A program made the position numbers and the translations under genes. A DNA stretch of 64,000 nucleotides from Budorcas taxicolor (lineage: Eukaryota; Chordata; Mammalia; Artiodactyla; Bovidae), in the NCBI RefSeq assembly GCF_023091745.1, contig NC_068910.1, positions 95,174,170-95,238,169 on the forward strand, read 5' to 3'. How positions within the stretch are numbered: position 1 is the stretch's first letter; the number at the start of each line of letters is the position of its first letter. The notes below the pieces were generated by a model. That model made no database searches, was not told the DNA's origin, and was given only the letters and a program-made list of their open reading frames with translations. Below are positions 1 through 11,452 of the stretch, one piece after another.

Positions 1-160
1 ACAGAATTTTCTTTTTTAAACATTTATCAAATTACACCATCATTTAGCTTATTTTTCTGAATATTATGTTTAGAAGTTATAAAAATATTATATTAGTTAT
101 TTGTATTCAGTTTTAAAACTTTCTTGCTTTATTCTTTACTATGCTTTGCCTGTTCTAGGT

Positions 161-290
161 GGAGAAGGAAATGGCAACCCACTCCAGTATTCTTGCCTGG
201 AGAATCCCAGGGCAGCCTAGTGGGCTGCCATTTATGGGGTCAGACAGAGTTGGACACAACTGAATCCACTTAGCAGCAGCAGCAGCAACA
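161..290 (+). mobile_element. Bov-A2 SINE, single monomer
   Basis: This is the second half of a Bov-A2 SINE. It starts at GGAGAAGGAAATGGCAACCC, carries the internal box around CAGACAGAGTTGGACACAAC, and ends in an AGCAGCAGC tail. It is flanked by a 13-bp target-site duplication (148-160 and 291-303, one mismatch), so the edges are reliable. Bov-A2 is non-autonomous and mobilised by LINE machinery. The first monomer is missing. Confidence 0.93.
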
Positions 291-303
291 GCCTGTCCTA
301 GGT

Positions 304-1037
304 GATATTACTTCCTGTTTTTAAATAGGTGACCTTGTGTTTATCTCTAATGGATTTTATTTGTTTTAGTTTGAACAGTTAACTAAATCTTAAAGGCAAT
401 GTAGGTACATTTTTAAAAAGTTTTTAGAAACATTAGCTACATAACACAGTACTATTATCTGTGAATTTAGCATATTGGCAATTCCTTTATCCACATCATC
501 TAGATATTGTTACTGAATGAAAATAAATAATGTTTCCTGTTGAATGCTACACAATTTTTCACCTTGAGGTGATGCTTGGCTATTGGCAACCACTCTTGCA
601 GTTCAGCATTAATGCCCATTGCTAGCCTAATCACCAGAGTCACTATTCTCAGAACTAATAAGTAGAGATTAATACTAAGGCTACTGTCCAAAATCTGAAT
701 AAGCAGAGTTGTTAACAATTTTATTGTAATAGGGCTCAGATTTACATAGTGATTTCTGATTAGCCACAAAAAAATGCTACTAAACTTCCAAGTAGGGGAC
801 TAAAACCATGTGTGAATTTTAACAGAGTCTGAAACATTAAGTGTGAAAGTGAATGGTATAAAGGTGTCTCTTCTCTTTTTATGAACAAAGCATAAGAGTG
901 TGTGTCAGAGCAATCTGAGAGGCAAGAATGCATCAAATTCATCATCAAGTGTTCCCACAATCTTCTATGAGCAGACTTACAAGCTAGGTCAAAAGTTTGT
1001 TGATAAAATAAAAGCAGTTTGAAACAAAAGTCAATAT
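304..1037. other. No recognisable gene or repeat
   Basis: AT-rich sequence with no repeat I recognise. The two minus-strand open frames here (89 and 96 codons) show no family motif and look like chance. Confidence 0.5.
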
Positions 1038-1047
1038 GAAAGCTACT

Positions 1048-1292
1048 CATGTAAGAAACAAATCGCCAGTCTATGTTCGATGCAGGATACAGGATGTTGG
1101 GGCTGGTGCACGAGGATGATCCAGAGAGGTGATATGGGGTGGGAGGTGGGAGGGGGGTTCATGTTTGGGAACTCATGTACACCCATGGTGGATTCATGTC
1201 AATGTATGGCAAAACCAATACAGTATTGTAAAGTAAAATAAAGTAAAAATAAAAATTAAAAATAAAATAAATAAATAAAAAGTTTAAAAAAA
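1048..1292 (+). mobile_element. Ruminant L1 3' end, 5'-truncated
   Basis: The sequence matches the last quarter kilobase of ruminant L1: the stretch around CAGGATACAGGATGTTGGGG, a G-rich tract, GTATGGCAAAACCAATACAG, then an A-rich tail. A 10-bp TSD (GAAAGCTACT at 1038-1047 and 1293-1302) defines the insertion. The same 3' end recurs at 16.5 kb and 61.5 kb. No coding sequence is retained. Confidence 0.93.
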
Positions 1293-1439
1293 GAAAGCTA
1301 CTAAGAGCATCAAAGTAACCACTTATTCAGATTTCTAGAATTCAATTAAATTGATTGCTTTGTTCTTATCTATGTTGTCTGACAGTTATCATAAAGGAAA
1401 AAAATAGTAAAAATCATCACCATTTAGTTAGTACCAGCA

Positions 1440-1856
1440 CGCTTCAGTTTATTGAACTTGACCTGGTGCTTTGAAAAAATTGAAGGTTTGGGGCAACCCT
1501 ACCTCAAGCAAATCTCTTGGCACCATTTTTCCAATAGTGTTTGCTCACTTCATGTTTCTGTGTCATATTTTGGTAACTCTCACAATATTACAGACTTTTT
1601 CATTGTTAGTATATTTGTTATGGTCATCTGAAATCAGTGATTGTAGATGTACTATTGCAAACAGATTATGACTTGATGAAATCTCAGATAATGGTTTTTT
1701 AGACATAATGCTGCTGCACCCTTAATAGACTACAATGTAGTATAAACATAACTTTTAAATACATTGGGAAAACAAAAATTTTGCATGACTAGACTTAGTG
1801 TAATACTTGCTTTATTGTGGTGGTCTAAAACAGAACCTGTGACACCCTCATGTATT
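1440..1856 (+). mobile_element. Tigger1-like DNA transposon remnant
   Basis: The right part (about 1700-1856) follows the Tigger1 3' end as I remember it: AGACATAATGCTGCTGCACC, CTTAATAGACTACAATG, CATAACTTTTAAATACATTG, then GCTTTATTGTGGTGGTCT. The left part resembles the internal segment of a non-autonomous artiodactyl Tigger1 derivative. No transposase frame survives; the 66-codon frame at 1471-1671 is not transposase. The left end is unclear and no TA target duplication is convincing. Confidence 0.78.
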
Positions 1857-3399
1857 ATTTGATTTAATAATGAAAATCATGATAACAATAAATAAATTTT
1901 TTTTAACTTAGAAAGTCAACCTATACATGTAGTTCCTTTGACTCTATAAATATTATCTGAATTAAGTTTTGTCTTCTAGATTCTTTCTGATTTCTATATC
2001 CATTTTAAGGAAACATTCTTTTGTATGATATTTTCCAAGGCCATATATTTTGTGGCAGTTTCTAATATACATGAAGATATTACACATTTATATTACTATC
2101 ATTTTAAATATATTTTTGCATACATACTTAACTAATGTAGGGATTCACAGATCATATCTCACTTTAGTTCCCCTTATATAAATGCATTTAATCAGCAGCT
2201 TCTAAAATCTATAAATTTATTTTAATGATTGCAGGAATTAGGTTCAGACATAATTCTTAGTTTATTTGCATTTTCCTATCATTTCCAGTTGGGTTTTTGT
2301 TAATAAAATTTACAACTAAAACATCTGTGTTTTTAAAATGTTTTCCAGGATATAAGAATTGTCTGCTTATTAATCAACCTATAAACCTTTTGATGCATTT
2401 TATAAATTTTATTTGAAAGTTCAGATTATGTCAATCAGAATATTTAGTGCAGATATATGTCTCTCAAATTATTTTCAAAAATTACTTTTAAAGACATTTG
2501 TCTCACAAACCATGCTCTTGCACAGAATATAAAATAATATAATTTTTTAGTATTTATCTTATTAGACATGCAATCTATGATTTTCCAAGAAAACTTGACT
2601 GGAATATTTGGGATTAATGATTTATTGTGGAACGGATTTTAAGCTGACCGATATATAACAGGTCATTAAGAAAAAAATAAGAATGGACACAACATTTTCC
2701 TTTCTCCAGTCCTTAGGGACTGCTTGTCCTGCATGGTTTCCTCAAGATAATGGTGAACGGCTCATCAATGACATCTGACATTTCCTTAATTACCCTCAAG
2801 ACACATGACACGAGGAGGTTCTGATTTGAATTCTTCCAATTTTTACAGGAGATATTTTCTCATTTTAGCCTGATTCTCATTCCATGCTCCAGGTAACAGG
2901 TTTCTTCCAATGTTAAAAGCTTTATTGCTGGCTATTATCAGTTTTTCTCCTTACCTGTCAAAGTAAGGTAATTTCCTCTGATTCTCCTTCTTTTTTTTTT
3001 GCCTAATATATTCACATACTTTAATTTTTTGGAAAGGCAGGTAATTTTTATGCACTGTGTGAGAAAAATTTGCTCTCTACCTCTGGCTTTCCTACATTAA
3101 AACTACATAATTCTACTGATTAGACATTTTGCTTTTTTATCTGATTTTGGATTATCTGTTTTATACATAGTTTTTAAAATCAACAATCAATTATTGAGTT
3201 TCTAGGGATAGTTTCACATTCCATTTAGGCTACAGTGGGATTTCTCATCAAAATGAATTCCCAGTAAATGAAAATTTTAAATAATTTTTTATTATATTCA
3301 AGCTAGAGTTTTGCCCAGGCAAGAGTTAGTGGCAGAGTTACATCAGAAATATCCCATTCATGAGGGAAAAGTATTGAATTTGAAATGAAAGGATATAAG
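1857..3399. other. No recognisable gene or repeat
   Basis: AT-rich sequence without open frames or repeats I recognise. It holds short A or T tracts (about 1898 and 2990). Any element here is too diverged to name by eye. Confidence 0.5.
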
Positions 3400-3560
3400 T
3401 TAAATTATTTCTCTGTGACTCTGAAACAAATTTAATCACCCTCCTGTATTCTGTTCCAGTGTGTAAGAAACATGATTAAGAAACCCTGCCCTACCTACTT
3501 CACAAGGGAAAGTGCCTATGAAAACACTTGGTAGACCATGAAGCTACACACAAATGCAGT
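3400..3560 (+). mobile_element. Possible MIR SINE remnant
   Basis: The order of weak matches fits MIR on the plus strand: TCTCTGTGACTCTGAAACAA, a T/C-rich segment, CTACCTACTTCACAAGGG, then GTGCCTATGAAAACACTTGG. The match is patchy and could be chance. Confidence 0.4.
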
Positions 3561-4344
3561 CAACTGTTGTTAAAAATACACCCTGTAAAATGCAAATAAA
3601 GAAAAGACAATTTTCTGAGGAACCGAGAACTCCTAAGGTCATGTCTCCCAAACTTAAGCATTCCACGGCATGTACAGTCATCTTTCAGAAACTCCACTGT
3701 ATATACTTTGTTTAGTCAGATCTTACAGGGTATAGAAAATCTCCTGTTCCTGTAGCTTTATATTGTAAAAATGGATAATCCTTATGTCATTCCCTAAGGG
3801 AATATGAGGCTATCAAAAGCTCTTCCCACGCAACTCTCTCCAGCCAAGTTGATACACATACCTTTTCAGTTCAATGTCAAGCTCCCATTGAACTCTGTAT
3901 CAGTTGAATAGCTCCTTGAGCTTCCTTATAACCTTCATTGCGGGTTTGCTCACTGATGCTGAGATGTTGCCACTTGAAGTGCTCTTACTGCTTGTGCCCA
4001 GGGCTAAAATTCCAGCACACATATCAGACAACCAGAAAACTTGAAATGTTCAGGTCTTACTGAGAAGCTGTCTTTCTTTAATATTTCACATTTGTCATTC
4101 CATCTTATGAAGTCGGACATTGTAGAAAACAAAGAGAAAAAGTGGCTTCGTATTTGCCTTAAGGTAGGGGATAAAGTGGAAAAGGAATAATGTATTTTAT
4201 ATTTGACACTTTTAATTTTTAAGAAATTAATATTAACAGTTAAAGTCCCTAAAATTAAGTCTTACATAAAACTAGGTTTATTTTTTTTTCTTCCAGTGAA
4301 CACAGTGACCTTTGCTTTTCTAAGATGATTACTTGGAATGTAAT
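3561..4344. other. No recognisable gene or repeat
   Basis: No open frame of note and no repeat recognised. Slightly less AT-rich than its neighbours. Confidence 0.5.
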
Positions 4345-4500
4345 TACTTACTGGCTAAGTTCAAATCCTAGGCTCTGGGTAATTCACTCAACTTCCTTCA
4401 AACTCCTTCTAAAATATAAAATGGAATTGATATTACTAACCTGGCCCAAATTCTGTGAAGAATAATTGAAATAATATACAGGAAAATATATTTTAAATGA
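4345..4500 (+). mobile_element. MIR SINE
   Basis: The MIR core and 3' half are recognisable: GTTCAAATCCTAGGCTCTGG, AATTCACTCAACTTCCTTCA, a TAAAATGGAATTGATATTA segment corresponding to the MIR TAAAATGGGGATAATA block, and a GTGAAGAATAATTGAAATAA segment. An ancient mammalian tRNA-derived SINE, heavily diverged, edges approximate. Confidence 0.65.
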
Positions 4501-6877
4501 GTAGAAAACATTATAATTGGTATATTGTTTGTTCACCTTCAGCAAGATCTGTACAATGCATATAGACAAATCTCCAGACAAAAAGGTGAGACATGAGACT
4601 GTTATATTAAAGAGCATAATATATAATTGTGGATCCACTAACCACTTACATTATTCAAGAACAGAATAAACAGATATAAATTTGCTAAACTTTGTGCCTC
4701 AAATATTTTAACTAAGTATTACATAGAGATTTTCTGGGGGGCTTGGGAATATATAGGATTTAGATAGGCAGAGGGTTGGACAGAGAAACTCACAGGTGAA
4801 TGGACTAAAACTCGTGGGTGTATAATGGGGAGGTATACATCTAGAGCAAGAAGGATATTAAGCTGTTATGAACAAAAAATAAATCTGAAATATATTCAGG
4901 TAGGTAAGGTGAAATAACGTTAGACACTATGTTAAGAGTAAAGATGTACTGAAATTAGTGATTGGAAACAAAAATTAAATAAAAGTTTCTGAGCAATAAA
5001 ATTTTTAGAATTTTTCTGAATTGTTCTTTTAAAAAAAAGAGAGAGAGATAGTCTAGCAATGATGAAAAGAGAAATTGGAATTGGGGAAACTAGCTATGAG
5101 TTTGTGGTACCTATTTATGTTAAAGGTGATGATGTTATATACAGAAGTACTAAGGCAGAAATAAAAAAAATGAAAACAACTCACAGGAAAATAATAGTAT
5201 GGTAGAAACTAAGCATCAGCTCTAAAAATAACAGAAACTGGAGCAAATCACACTGTGAAGATCCTGAGCATTCCTCCTACCCTACCTACTGAATATGAGT
5301 AAAATCTAGTTAAAATTAACATCAGTAACAACTATAAAGAAAGAAAACAATTCACCAAGAGGGAAATCTGACATCTATGTATTAACAAGAAAGAGTTTCT
5401 TTGTTCTCACAATGATAGCAGTTTCTGGATTGATTTTTAAAACGTTCAGATAACCCACCTGATTTTTTTTTTATTTTTATTTTTTTACCATCAGCTTGCA
5501 AAGCTGTCTTTGCAAAGTGACTCTTTCAGTGACTAGATAGGATTCAACAATATGGAGCTCTCAAGAGTCTGGGGTCTGAGCTGATTTTGCAAAATTGCTC
5601 TCTGCTAGATATACTTCTGAAAGCAGTTGTCAAATCAAGCAAGGCTGCATTGGCTGCAAGCTATTGAAAGCAAAAAGACAAACATAAAATAAATGGTTGA
5701 CCTGGCTCAGCACTGCAGTGAAGAAAAGCTAAACATGTCAGTCAGATCACTGTACAATTCTTCCTGGAACAGATAAAACACATAGGAGGAGAAGGAAAAA
5801 ATAAAACCTGAAACCTGGAAAAGGATGAAAGACCAAGGAAAGTAATAAAACCCTGTGGAAAACAAAAGGTAGGCACAGCACAGGAGAAAAGCCAGATTCA
5901 TTTTTATTTAGTAGAAAATTCAAGCATTCATTTCCCCTTTCTTTGAAGTTGATCACCTTAAGGCCATAATGGTTCACTGAAACAACCCAAAAAGCACAGG
6001 AGAGCAGCAAGAGCAGCTGATGGGGAAAAGAATCAATGAAGACAAGCCGGTTTAACTTTGAAGAATTATTAACCACCAGAAAAGTCAAAATGCTTAAGAA
6101 ACAAGGCGATGTAAGTCAAAGAGGAGAGTGTGAAAGATTTATTTTTAAATCCAGTTGACATGCCAGTTTACCCAGTCAAGAACTAAGGTAATAGCTTAAA
6201 ACATCTTGGGAACTTTTCTATGAAGTATGGTAAAGCAAGAATAGAAAAGGCTTGCCAGCTCTGTAGGTATTCACATACTTATCGAATTTCTAATTACCCA
6301 AAGGCATCCTTTTTATTTTTTAAAAAATCTGGTGATCTTTGTTCACTGCTGCTAAAAAATTTAATATCACTATAAAAGTCACATTGACTCTATGATGAAT
6401 TAAATTGGAAGAAATAACCCTTTCTGATGAGTCTCTGAGTTTGCGTTCAATGACATCCTTTATGTAACTGGACAAGTGGTGATTTTACTGAGAAACAAAG
6501 TCTATAGCCATTTTCAACTTATTTTAAAAGAGTGTGAAAAATAATTTAATCATAATATAAACCACCTCAAATTGTAACTTCATTTTAACTTACGTAATTA
6601 TGGCACAAGTTGCTTATGCACATAGCTTGGCTTCAGCATATTTGACAATGTGCTAAAGATAAACACAAACTATAATGTTTCCCAGGTTTCCTATTACCTG
6701 TCAGTAATTAAATACCTAGAATATTAAAAGTGCATTACAATTTTCCAAAGTATTTTACATACAATTAATGTTTTGGGGAAACATAAATAGACAAAAATGA
6801 TAGATAGCTAGACAGCCCTTATACACAGGCACACCAATATCTACTTTGTAGCCGTTTGAAGACTTAAAAAAAAAAAA
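4501..6877. other. No recognisable gene or repeat
   Basis: Long AT-rich stretch without recognisable elements. It contains a short GA-rich run at about 5038-5050 and a T-rich tract at about 5461-5487. Two overlapping minus-strand frames (64 codons at 5707-5901, 113 codons at 5747-6088) are rich in Phe, Leu and Ser, as expected from T/C-rich antisense sequence, and show no domain. Confidence 0.45.
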
Positions 6878-7494
6878 TCCTCACACAATGTGAGAGTTGT
6901 GAGTTGTTTTATTTGAGGCAAAATGAGGACTATACAATAAAAGACAACATCTCAGATAGCTCTGAAGGACTGCTCCCAAGAGATAGATAGGGGAGGTCAG
7001 TATATAAGTGATTTTGGTGAAGGGGGTACATACCATCAAACATACATTTTTGCAGAAGAGTGCTGATGCTAGCCGCCTGAAGGTTATTGCTAGTCACAAA
7101 GAGCAGGTGTCATAATTTATGATTTTCGTGCTTTTCTCAAAATGAGGAGATGCAAGGATTGGGCTCATAAAATCTCCTGGAAATACCTCAATATTGGAAG
7201 ACCTGTTCTGTCAGTTTTTGCCAGTGTACCCAGTGCCTCATTCTTGTTCTCCATCCTAGACTCCTCTCAGGATGTGTCGAAGATCAGTGACTATAGTATA
7301 TTATGACTTAATCCTGATAGAGGCAGGTGGGAGTCTATTGTATGTAGTTGCTCTTCCTGTCATCCCCATTTCTGGCATTGAGTTTCTAAGACCTTAGAAT
7401 CTTCTGTAATGAAAGTGATTAAGGTGTCCCTTGTTATGTTAATGACAGCTTGGGTCAAATGGAAAGATGAAGGCCGGTTGTCAGTGGAACAAAT
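6878..7494 (-). mobile_element. LTR-like repeat, family not resolved
   Basis: From memory this resembles a repeat common in ruminant DNA that begins GTGAGAGTTGTGAGTTG on the plus strand. Read on the minus strand it would end with an AATAAA signal (TTTATT near 6910) shortly before its end, as LTRs do. I found no TSD, and the right edge against the next repeat is uncertain. Confidence 0.4.
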
Positions 7495-8112
7495 CATGTC
7501 ACCAGAAGGTTGAAACTTTCAGTCCCACCTCACCCCTAATAAGAGGGGAAGGGCTGAAGATTGAGTTCAGCCACCAGGGGCTGATGATTTAATCAATCAT
7601 GTTAGTGTAATGAAGCTTCCATTAAAAGGAGAACAAGGATGGTGTTCAGAGAACCTGGTTGGTGAACTCTTGGAGATTTGGGGAAAGCCGTGCTTTTGGA
7701 GAAGATATGGAAGCTCCTCAGTCTTTCCCTTTCCTCACCCTATGCATCTTTTCCATTTGGCTATCCCTGAGTTAGATCCTTTTGAAATAAATTGGTAATC
7801 TAGAAAAAAATATTCTCAGAGTCTGTGCAACTCTCTAGCAAATTAATCAAGCCCAGTGAGGGAATCTCAGGAACTTCCAGTGTATAGCCAGGCAGGCAGC
7901 ATAAGTGATACAAGGAAGTGCAAGTGACAATCTGGACTTGAGACTGGTGTGTGAAGTGGGTGTGAAGGATAGAACTAAAGCATTAAGCTGTGGGGTCTCA
8001 GAATGGAATTAAATTATAAGACAGCCCACTGGTGTCTAAGAATTGCTTGGTGTTCGTTGAGTTGGGTGGGGAGAGGAAACACATTGTAATTGGTATCAGA
8101 ATCACATTACCC
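7495..8112 (+). mobile_element. Old mammalian LTR
   Basis: The segment has LTR architecture and matches a mammalian LTR consensus I recall: GATTTAATCAATCATGTTAG, CCCTATGCATCTTTTCC, a TGAAATAAATTGGTAATCTAG polyadenylation region, CTCTAGCAAATTAATCAAGC, GTGACAATCTGGACTTGAGA, and GTGTCTAAGAATTGCTTGGT at the end. I cannot name the family safely. The 62-codon frame at 7610-7798 lies inside it and is not a gene. Confidence 0.6.
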
Positions 8113-8643
8113 ATCTCACTTAAAAATTTCATGTCCTTTTGGCTCCTTTAACTTAGTTACTCTGTTCACCTTTTCTTCTACCTAATAATCTTCTTTAATC
8201 CCGTGACAGCACTACTATCTTATTAAATCATTTTTCACTTTTTTAAACTTCTAACCCTGTGATATCCCTATTGATTCTCATCCAATGATTTACAGTCTTA
8301 ATTCAAAGATAGTAAGGAAGTAATCAAGCAGAAAAGCCTTCAACTTTCTCTCATTAAGCTAAAACTCTTACATCATCCCCATCTTGACATGGTTCTATCT
8401 CTCTGTTCTACTTCTGCAATCTTCTGTCTGATGAATTTGTTGTACTCAGATTGTAATCACTTACTAGCATTGATATCCTGAGCCCCTAACCTCCATCCAA
8501 CGACTGTTAAATGCCCCTTCCAGTTACTCTCAAGGTTTTTCTCCTTATGTTTACTATTTCTTTCAGTTTATCTATTGACCTATTTCAATAGCATGTTGAA
8601 TTAGCTGAACCCTTCACCCTTCCAAACAGAGGCTACAATATTC
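8113..8643. other. No recognisable gene or repeat
   Basis: Pyrimidine-rich sequence with many CTT/TCT runs. I recognise no element and no usable frame. Confidence 0.5.
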
Positions 8644-8746
8644 ACTTATATACATACACACACCTATATACACATATGAATACATATATATATGTATGTA
8701 TACACATAGAACACATACATATATGCATATATATGTATAAACATAC
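8644..8746. repeat. Degenerate TA/CA-rich microsatellite
   Basis: Interrupted ATACATA, CACACA and TATATATGTATG runs make a low-complexity tract. The 66-codon minus-strand frame at 8614-8814, rich in Tyr, Ile, Val and Cys, is only the translation of this repeat. Confidence 0.85.
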
Positions 8747-8829
8747 ATTTTTTTAAATTTAATGTTCCAGTAAATCATATATAGTTCATTCTTTTTGTGA
8801 ATCCAGTCTTTCAACTACTTTATGAAGAC

Positions 8830-9180
8830 CTTAACCAAAAGAACATTATCTTTTTGGTAGACTTTTTAGAGTACAATCCTAAATTACAGGAAAATAGAGA
8901 AATAATTATAGTTTTCATAAACAGAAAATCCAGTTTATCTTATTATTAACATCTTACTTTAGTATAATAAATTTGTTACAATTGATGAACTGGTATTAAT
9001 ACATTATTTTTAAAGTTCATGGTTTAGATTTCTTTAGTTTTTTTTTTTTTTTTTTTTTTTAATTTTATTTTTCTTTTATAGGATCCCATCCAAAACACCA
9101 TATTACATTTAGTTAGTTTAGTCATATTTCCTTAGGCTTCTCCTGACTGGAACAGTTTTTCAGAATTTCCTTGTTTTTAT
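8830..9180 (-). mobile_element. Old L1 3' UTR fragment
   Basis: Antisense matches to old mammalian L1 3' sequence: TTGGTAGACTTTTTAGAG, TTATTAACATCTTACTTTAG, ATTTGTTACAATTGATGAAC, then after a T22-24 tract GGATCCCATCCAAAACACC, TTACATTTAGTTAG and TTCCTTAGGCTTCTCCTGAC. The long T tract near 9040 may be a later expansion. Confidence 0.65.
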
Positions 9181-9289
9181 GACAGAATTAATTGCTATTA
9201 GAAAAGGGATGGAGAGTGCCCCTGCCCTAGTCTTATCAAGGCCTTATATACATTTACCAGACCCATTCCCACAACAAAGTCTTAAGATA

Positions 9290-9745
9290 ATAAGATTAGT
9301 CAGAAGGTTCTTGTTAAGAAGGAGAAACTTGTCCTCCTCCAGCAAGATGCATTGTTGTTATATAATCATTAGTACAGAGCGTAGGGAAAAAATACCCTTG
9401 AGCAACGTGAGCTGTTTTGTTGTATAATCATTAGCTCTGGGCTTAAAGAAAACAAGCTTATGTGACTAAGACAAAGCAATGTAGAAAGAAACATTTGTCC
9501 TCTTCCTTGAGAGCCCCAGACCCCTTTCCCGTCCCCTCCTGGGATCCTGGACTTCTTATCAACCTATCTAAGAATTAACTCTCACTACCATATGGGTCAT
9601 TCTAGCCTACTACCTTTACTTATCTAAAATTTCCTACACCTATATTGAGTACCTGGCTCCCTTAATCTCCCATCCATTTCCTTGAGTCTGCACTTCTAGT
9701 ACATTTATATATCGGTATCAGAATTGTCAACCATTTCACCTGTGA
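9290..9745. mobile_element. Possible ruminant ERV LTR fragment
   Basis: Part of this resembles a ruminant endogenous-retrovirus LTR I recall: GAGAGCCCCAGACCCC, CCTCCTGGGATCCTGGACTT, AAGAATTAACTCTCACTACC. A partial direct repeat (TATAATCATTAG at 9361 and 9423, period 62) could be a U3 repeat. No TG/CA ends or TSD were found. Confidence 0.35.
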
Positions 9746-10047
9746 AAAACAATTGTGTCTACTAGAGTACAGTGCTTGTGTGCTACTCATGTTGCCTTTC
9801 TTCTTACTGACATAACTTGTTTCCAGATAAATGAGATTCTGATGGAAACCTTTTCCCTGAATAGTAGAGCTTTGTTATGGATAATGCTCTGGGTATATTT
9901 TAAAGTGGTGTCCCATCCTTTCCAGAAATATAAGGACATTTTTCAAGACTTGATGGATTCCTGGAGATAGGACTCATGAATAAGTGGTGGTCCCCCTAAG
10001 ACTGAGGCCCCCAGAATTTTCTCATTTTCATACTAGTCCAGACTCAG

Positions 10048-10432
10048 TTCAGTTCAGTGGCTCAGTCTTGTCTGACTCTACAACCCCATGGACTGCAGCA
10101 TGGCAGGCCTCCCTGTCCATCACCAACTCCAGAAGCTTACTCAAACTCATGTCCATTGAGTTGGTAATGCCATCCAACCATCTCATCCTCTGTCATCCCC
10201 TTCTCCTCCTCCCTTCAATCTTTCGCAGCATCAGGGTCTTTTTAAATGAGTCAGCTCTTCTCATTAGATGGCCAAAACATTGGAGTTTCAGCTTCAACAT
10301 CAATCCTTCAAATGAATATTCAGGACTGATTTCCTTTTGGATGGACTGGTTGAATCTCCTTGCAATCCAAGGGACTCTCAAGAGTCTTTTCCAACACCAC
10401 AGTTCAAAAGTGTCAATTCTTCGGCACTACAG
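10048..10432 (-). mobile_element. BovB LINE 3' end, 5'-truncated
   Basis: This is the last ~385 bp of BovB on the minus strand. The plus strand starts with the TTCAGTTCAG tail and runs through AGGCCTCCCTGTCCATCACC and CTGATTTCCTTTTGGATGGA. A perfect 16-bp TSD, ACTAGTCCAGACTCAG, sits at 10032-10047 and 10433-10448. The 62-codon minus-strand frame (10193-10381) is the degraded C-terminal part of the BovB ORF. The 162-codon plus-strand frame here is antisense noise. Confidence 0.96.
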
Positions 10433-10448
10433 ACTAGTCCAGACTCAG

Positions 10449-11321
10449 CCTTCAGCAAATTGTCAAAATTAGCATTTAAGTATTTCCACCATTTAAGCTG
10501 CTTTATCAGCTGCTTCTCCAGGGACGCAGATCTCAGTTGTGAGTCTCTGTATTCACCTGACACTCCAGATTTTGGGATGACAGTTTGACAGTTTGATAAA
10601 TCCAAGAAAAGTAGTTGATTTACAGTTTGTTAGCTTTTCTGTTGTTGTTGTAAGAACAGGGGTGATGACTGTCAAGCTGACTTTACATATTGTAGCTGAA
10701 AACAGTTCCTCATGTAATTGTGAGGAAGCATCTAGACTAGGTAGATTTCCTGACTAATGCAGATAAGCCTTTTTTACATCCCCCCCGCCAAAGCCATCTG
10801 AGAGCATTATGAATTCAATTATTGTACAAACTTACTCACTAGTTATCACCTTAGGCCAAAAATTAGAATCAGAATTTATTCACTTGACATGTATAATGGT
10901 GAGGTAAAAAGTGTTATGGTAAAAGTTCCAGAGGTAGATGTTTTAACAAAATGAATAAAAGCTGGAAAAAAAAAAAAATAAAGTAAAGCTGTTTCAAATA
11001 CCAAAAAGTGATGCCAGTGAGTCAACTTTTAGTGAAGGGACTCATAGTCTTATACAATGCTATGTAGACCCTGTGGTGATTTATATATTTTCACAGAACA
11101 TAATAATTGAGACTTACATTTATAATCTCAAGTCATGAAAATGCCAGAAATACAAAACTATGCATATTAAATGTAGTAAAGCAGGAATGCATCCCAATAT
11201 ATTTTAGAGCAAACCCCATACTTATACATTAACACATATAAACTATTTGGGACTTAAATCAGTCAGTTTCTATTGTCTGAAAAATCACTTATACAGAATA
11301 ACTCAGTCCACCAGTGTTCTC
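10449..11321. other. No recognisable gene or repeat
   Basis: No named element. It includes an A-rich tract near 10966-10980. The open frames crossing its left edge are read-through from the BovB fragment. Confidence 0.5.
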
Positions 11322-11452
11322 AGTGGTGGTGCTGGTTTAGTAGCTAAGTTGTGTCTGACTCTGGCAACACCATGAATTGTAGCCCACCAAATACCTCTCT
11401 CCATGAGATTCCCCAGGTAAGAACACTGGAGTGGGTTGCATGTTGTTCTCCT
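11322..11452 (-). mobile_element. Truncated Bov-tA/Bov-A SINE
   Basis: Antisense SINE body: GTAGCTAAGTTGTGTCTGAC, TGTAGCCCACCAAATACC, AAGAACACTGGAGTGGGTTG. It stops before the tRNA-derived head, so it is 5'-truncated. It has several substitutions and no clear TSD. Confidence 0.85.

Noticed and set aside
8614..8814. Tyr/Ile/Val/Cys-rich 66-codon frame
   Set aside because: Translation of a TA/CA microsatellite.
9984..10472. Longest open frame in the window (162 codons, plus strand)
   Set aside because: It lies antisense to a BovB 3' fragment with a perfect TSD; similar antisense frames recur at the other BovB copies (for example 30362-30793 and 49709-49984).
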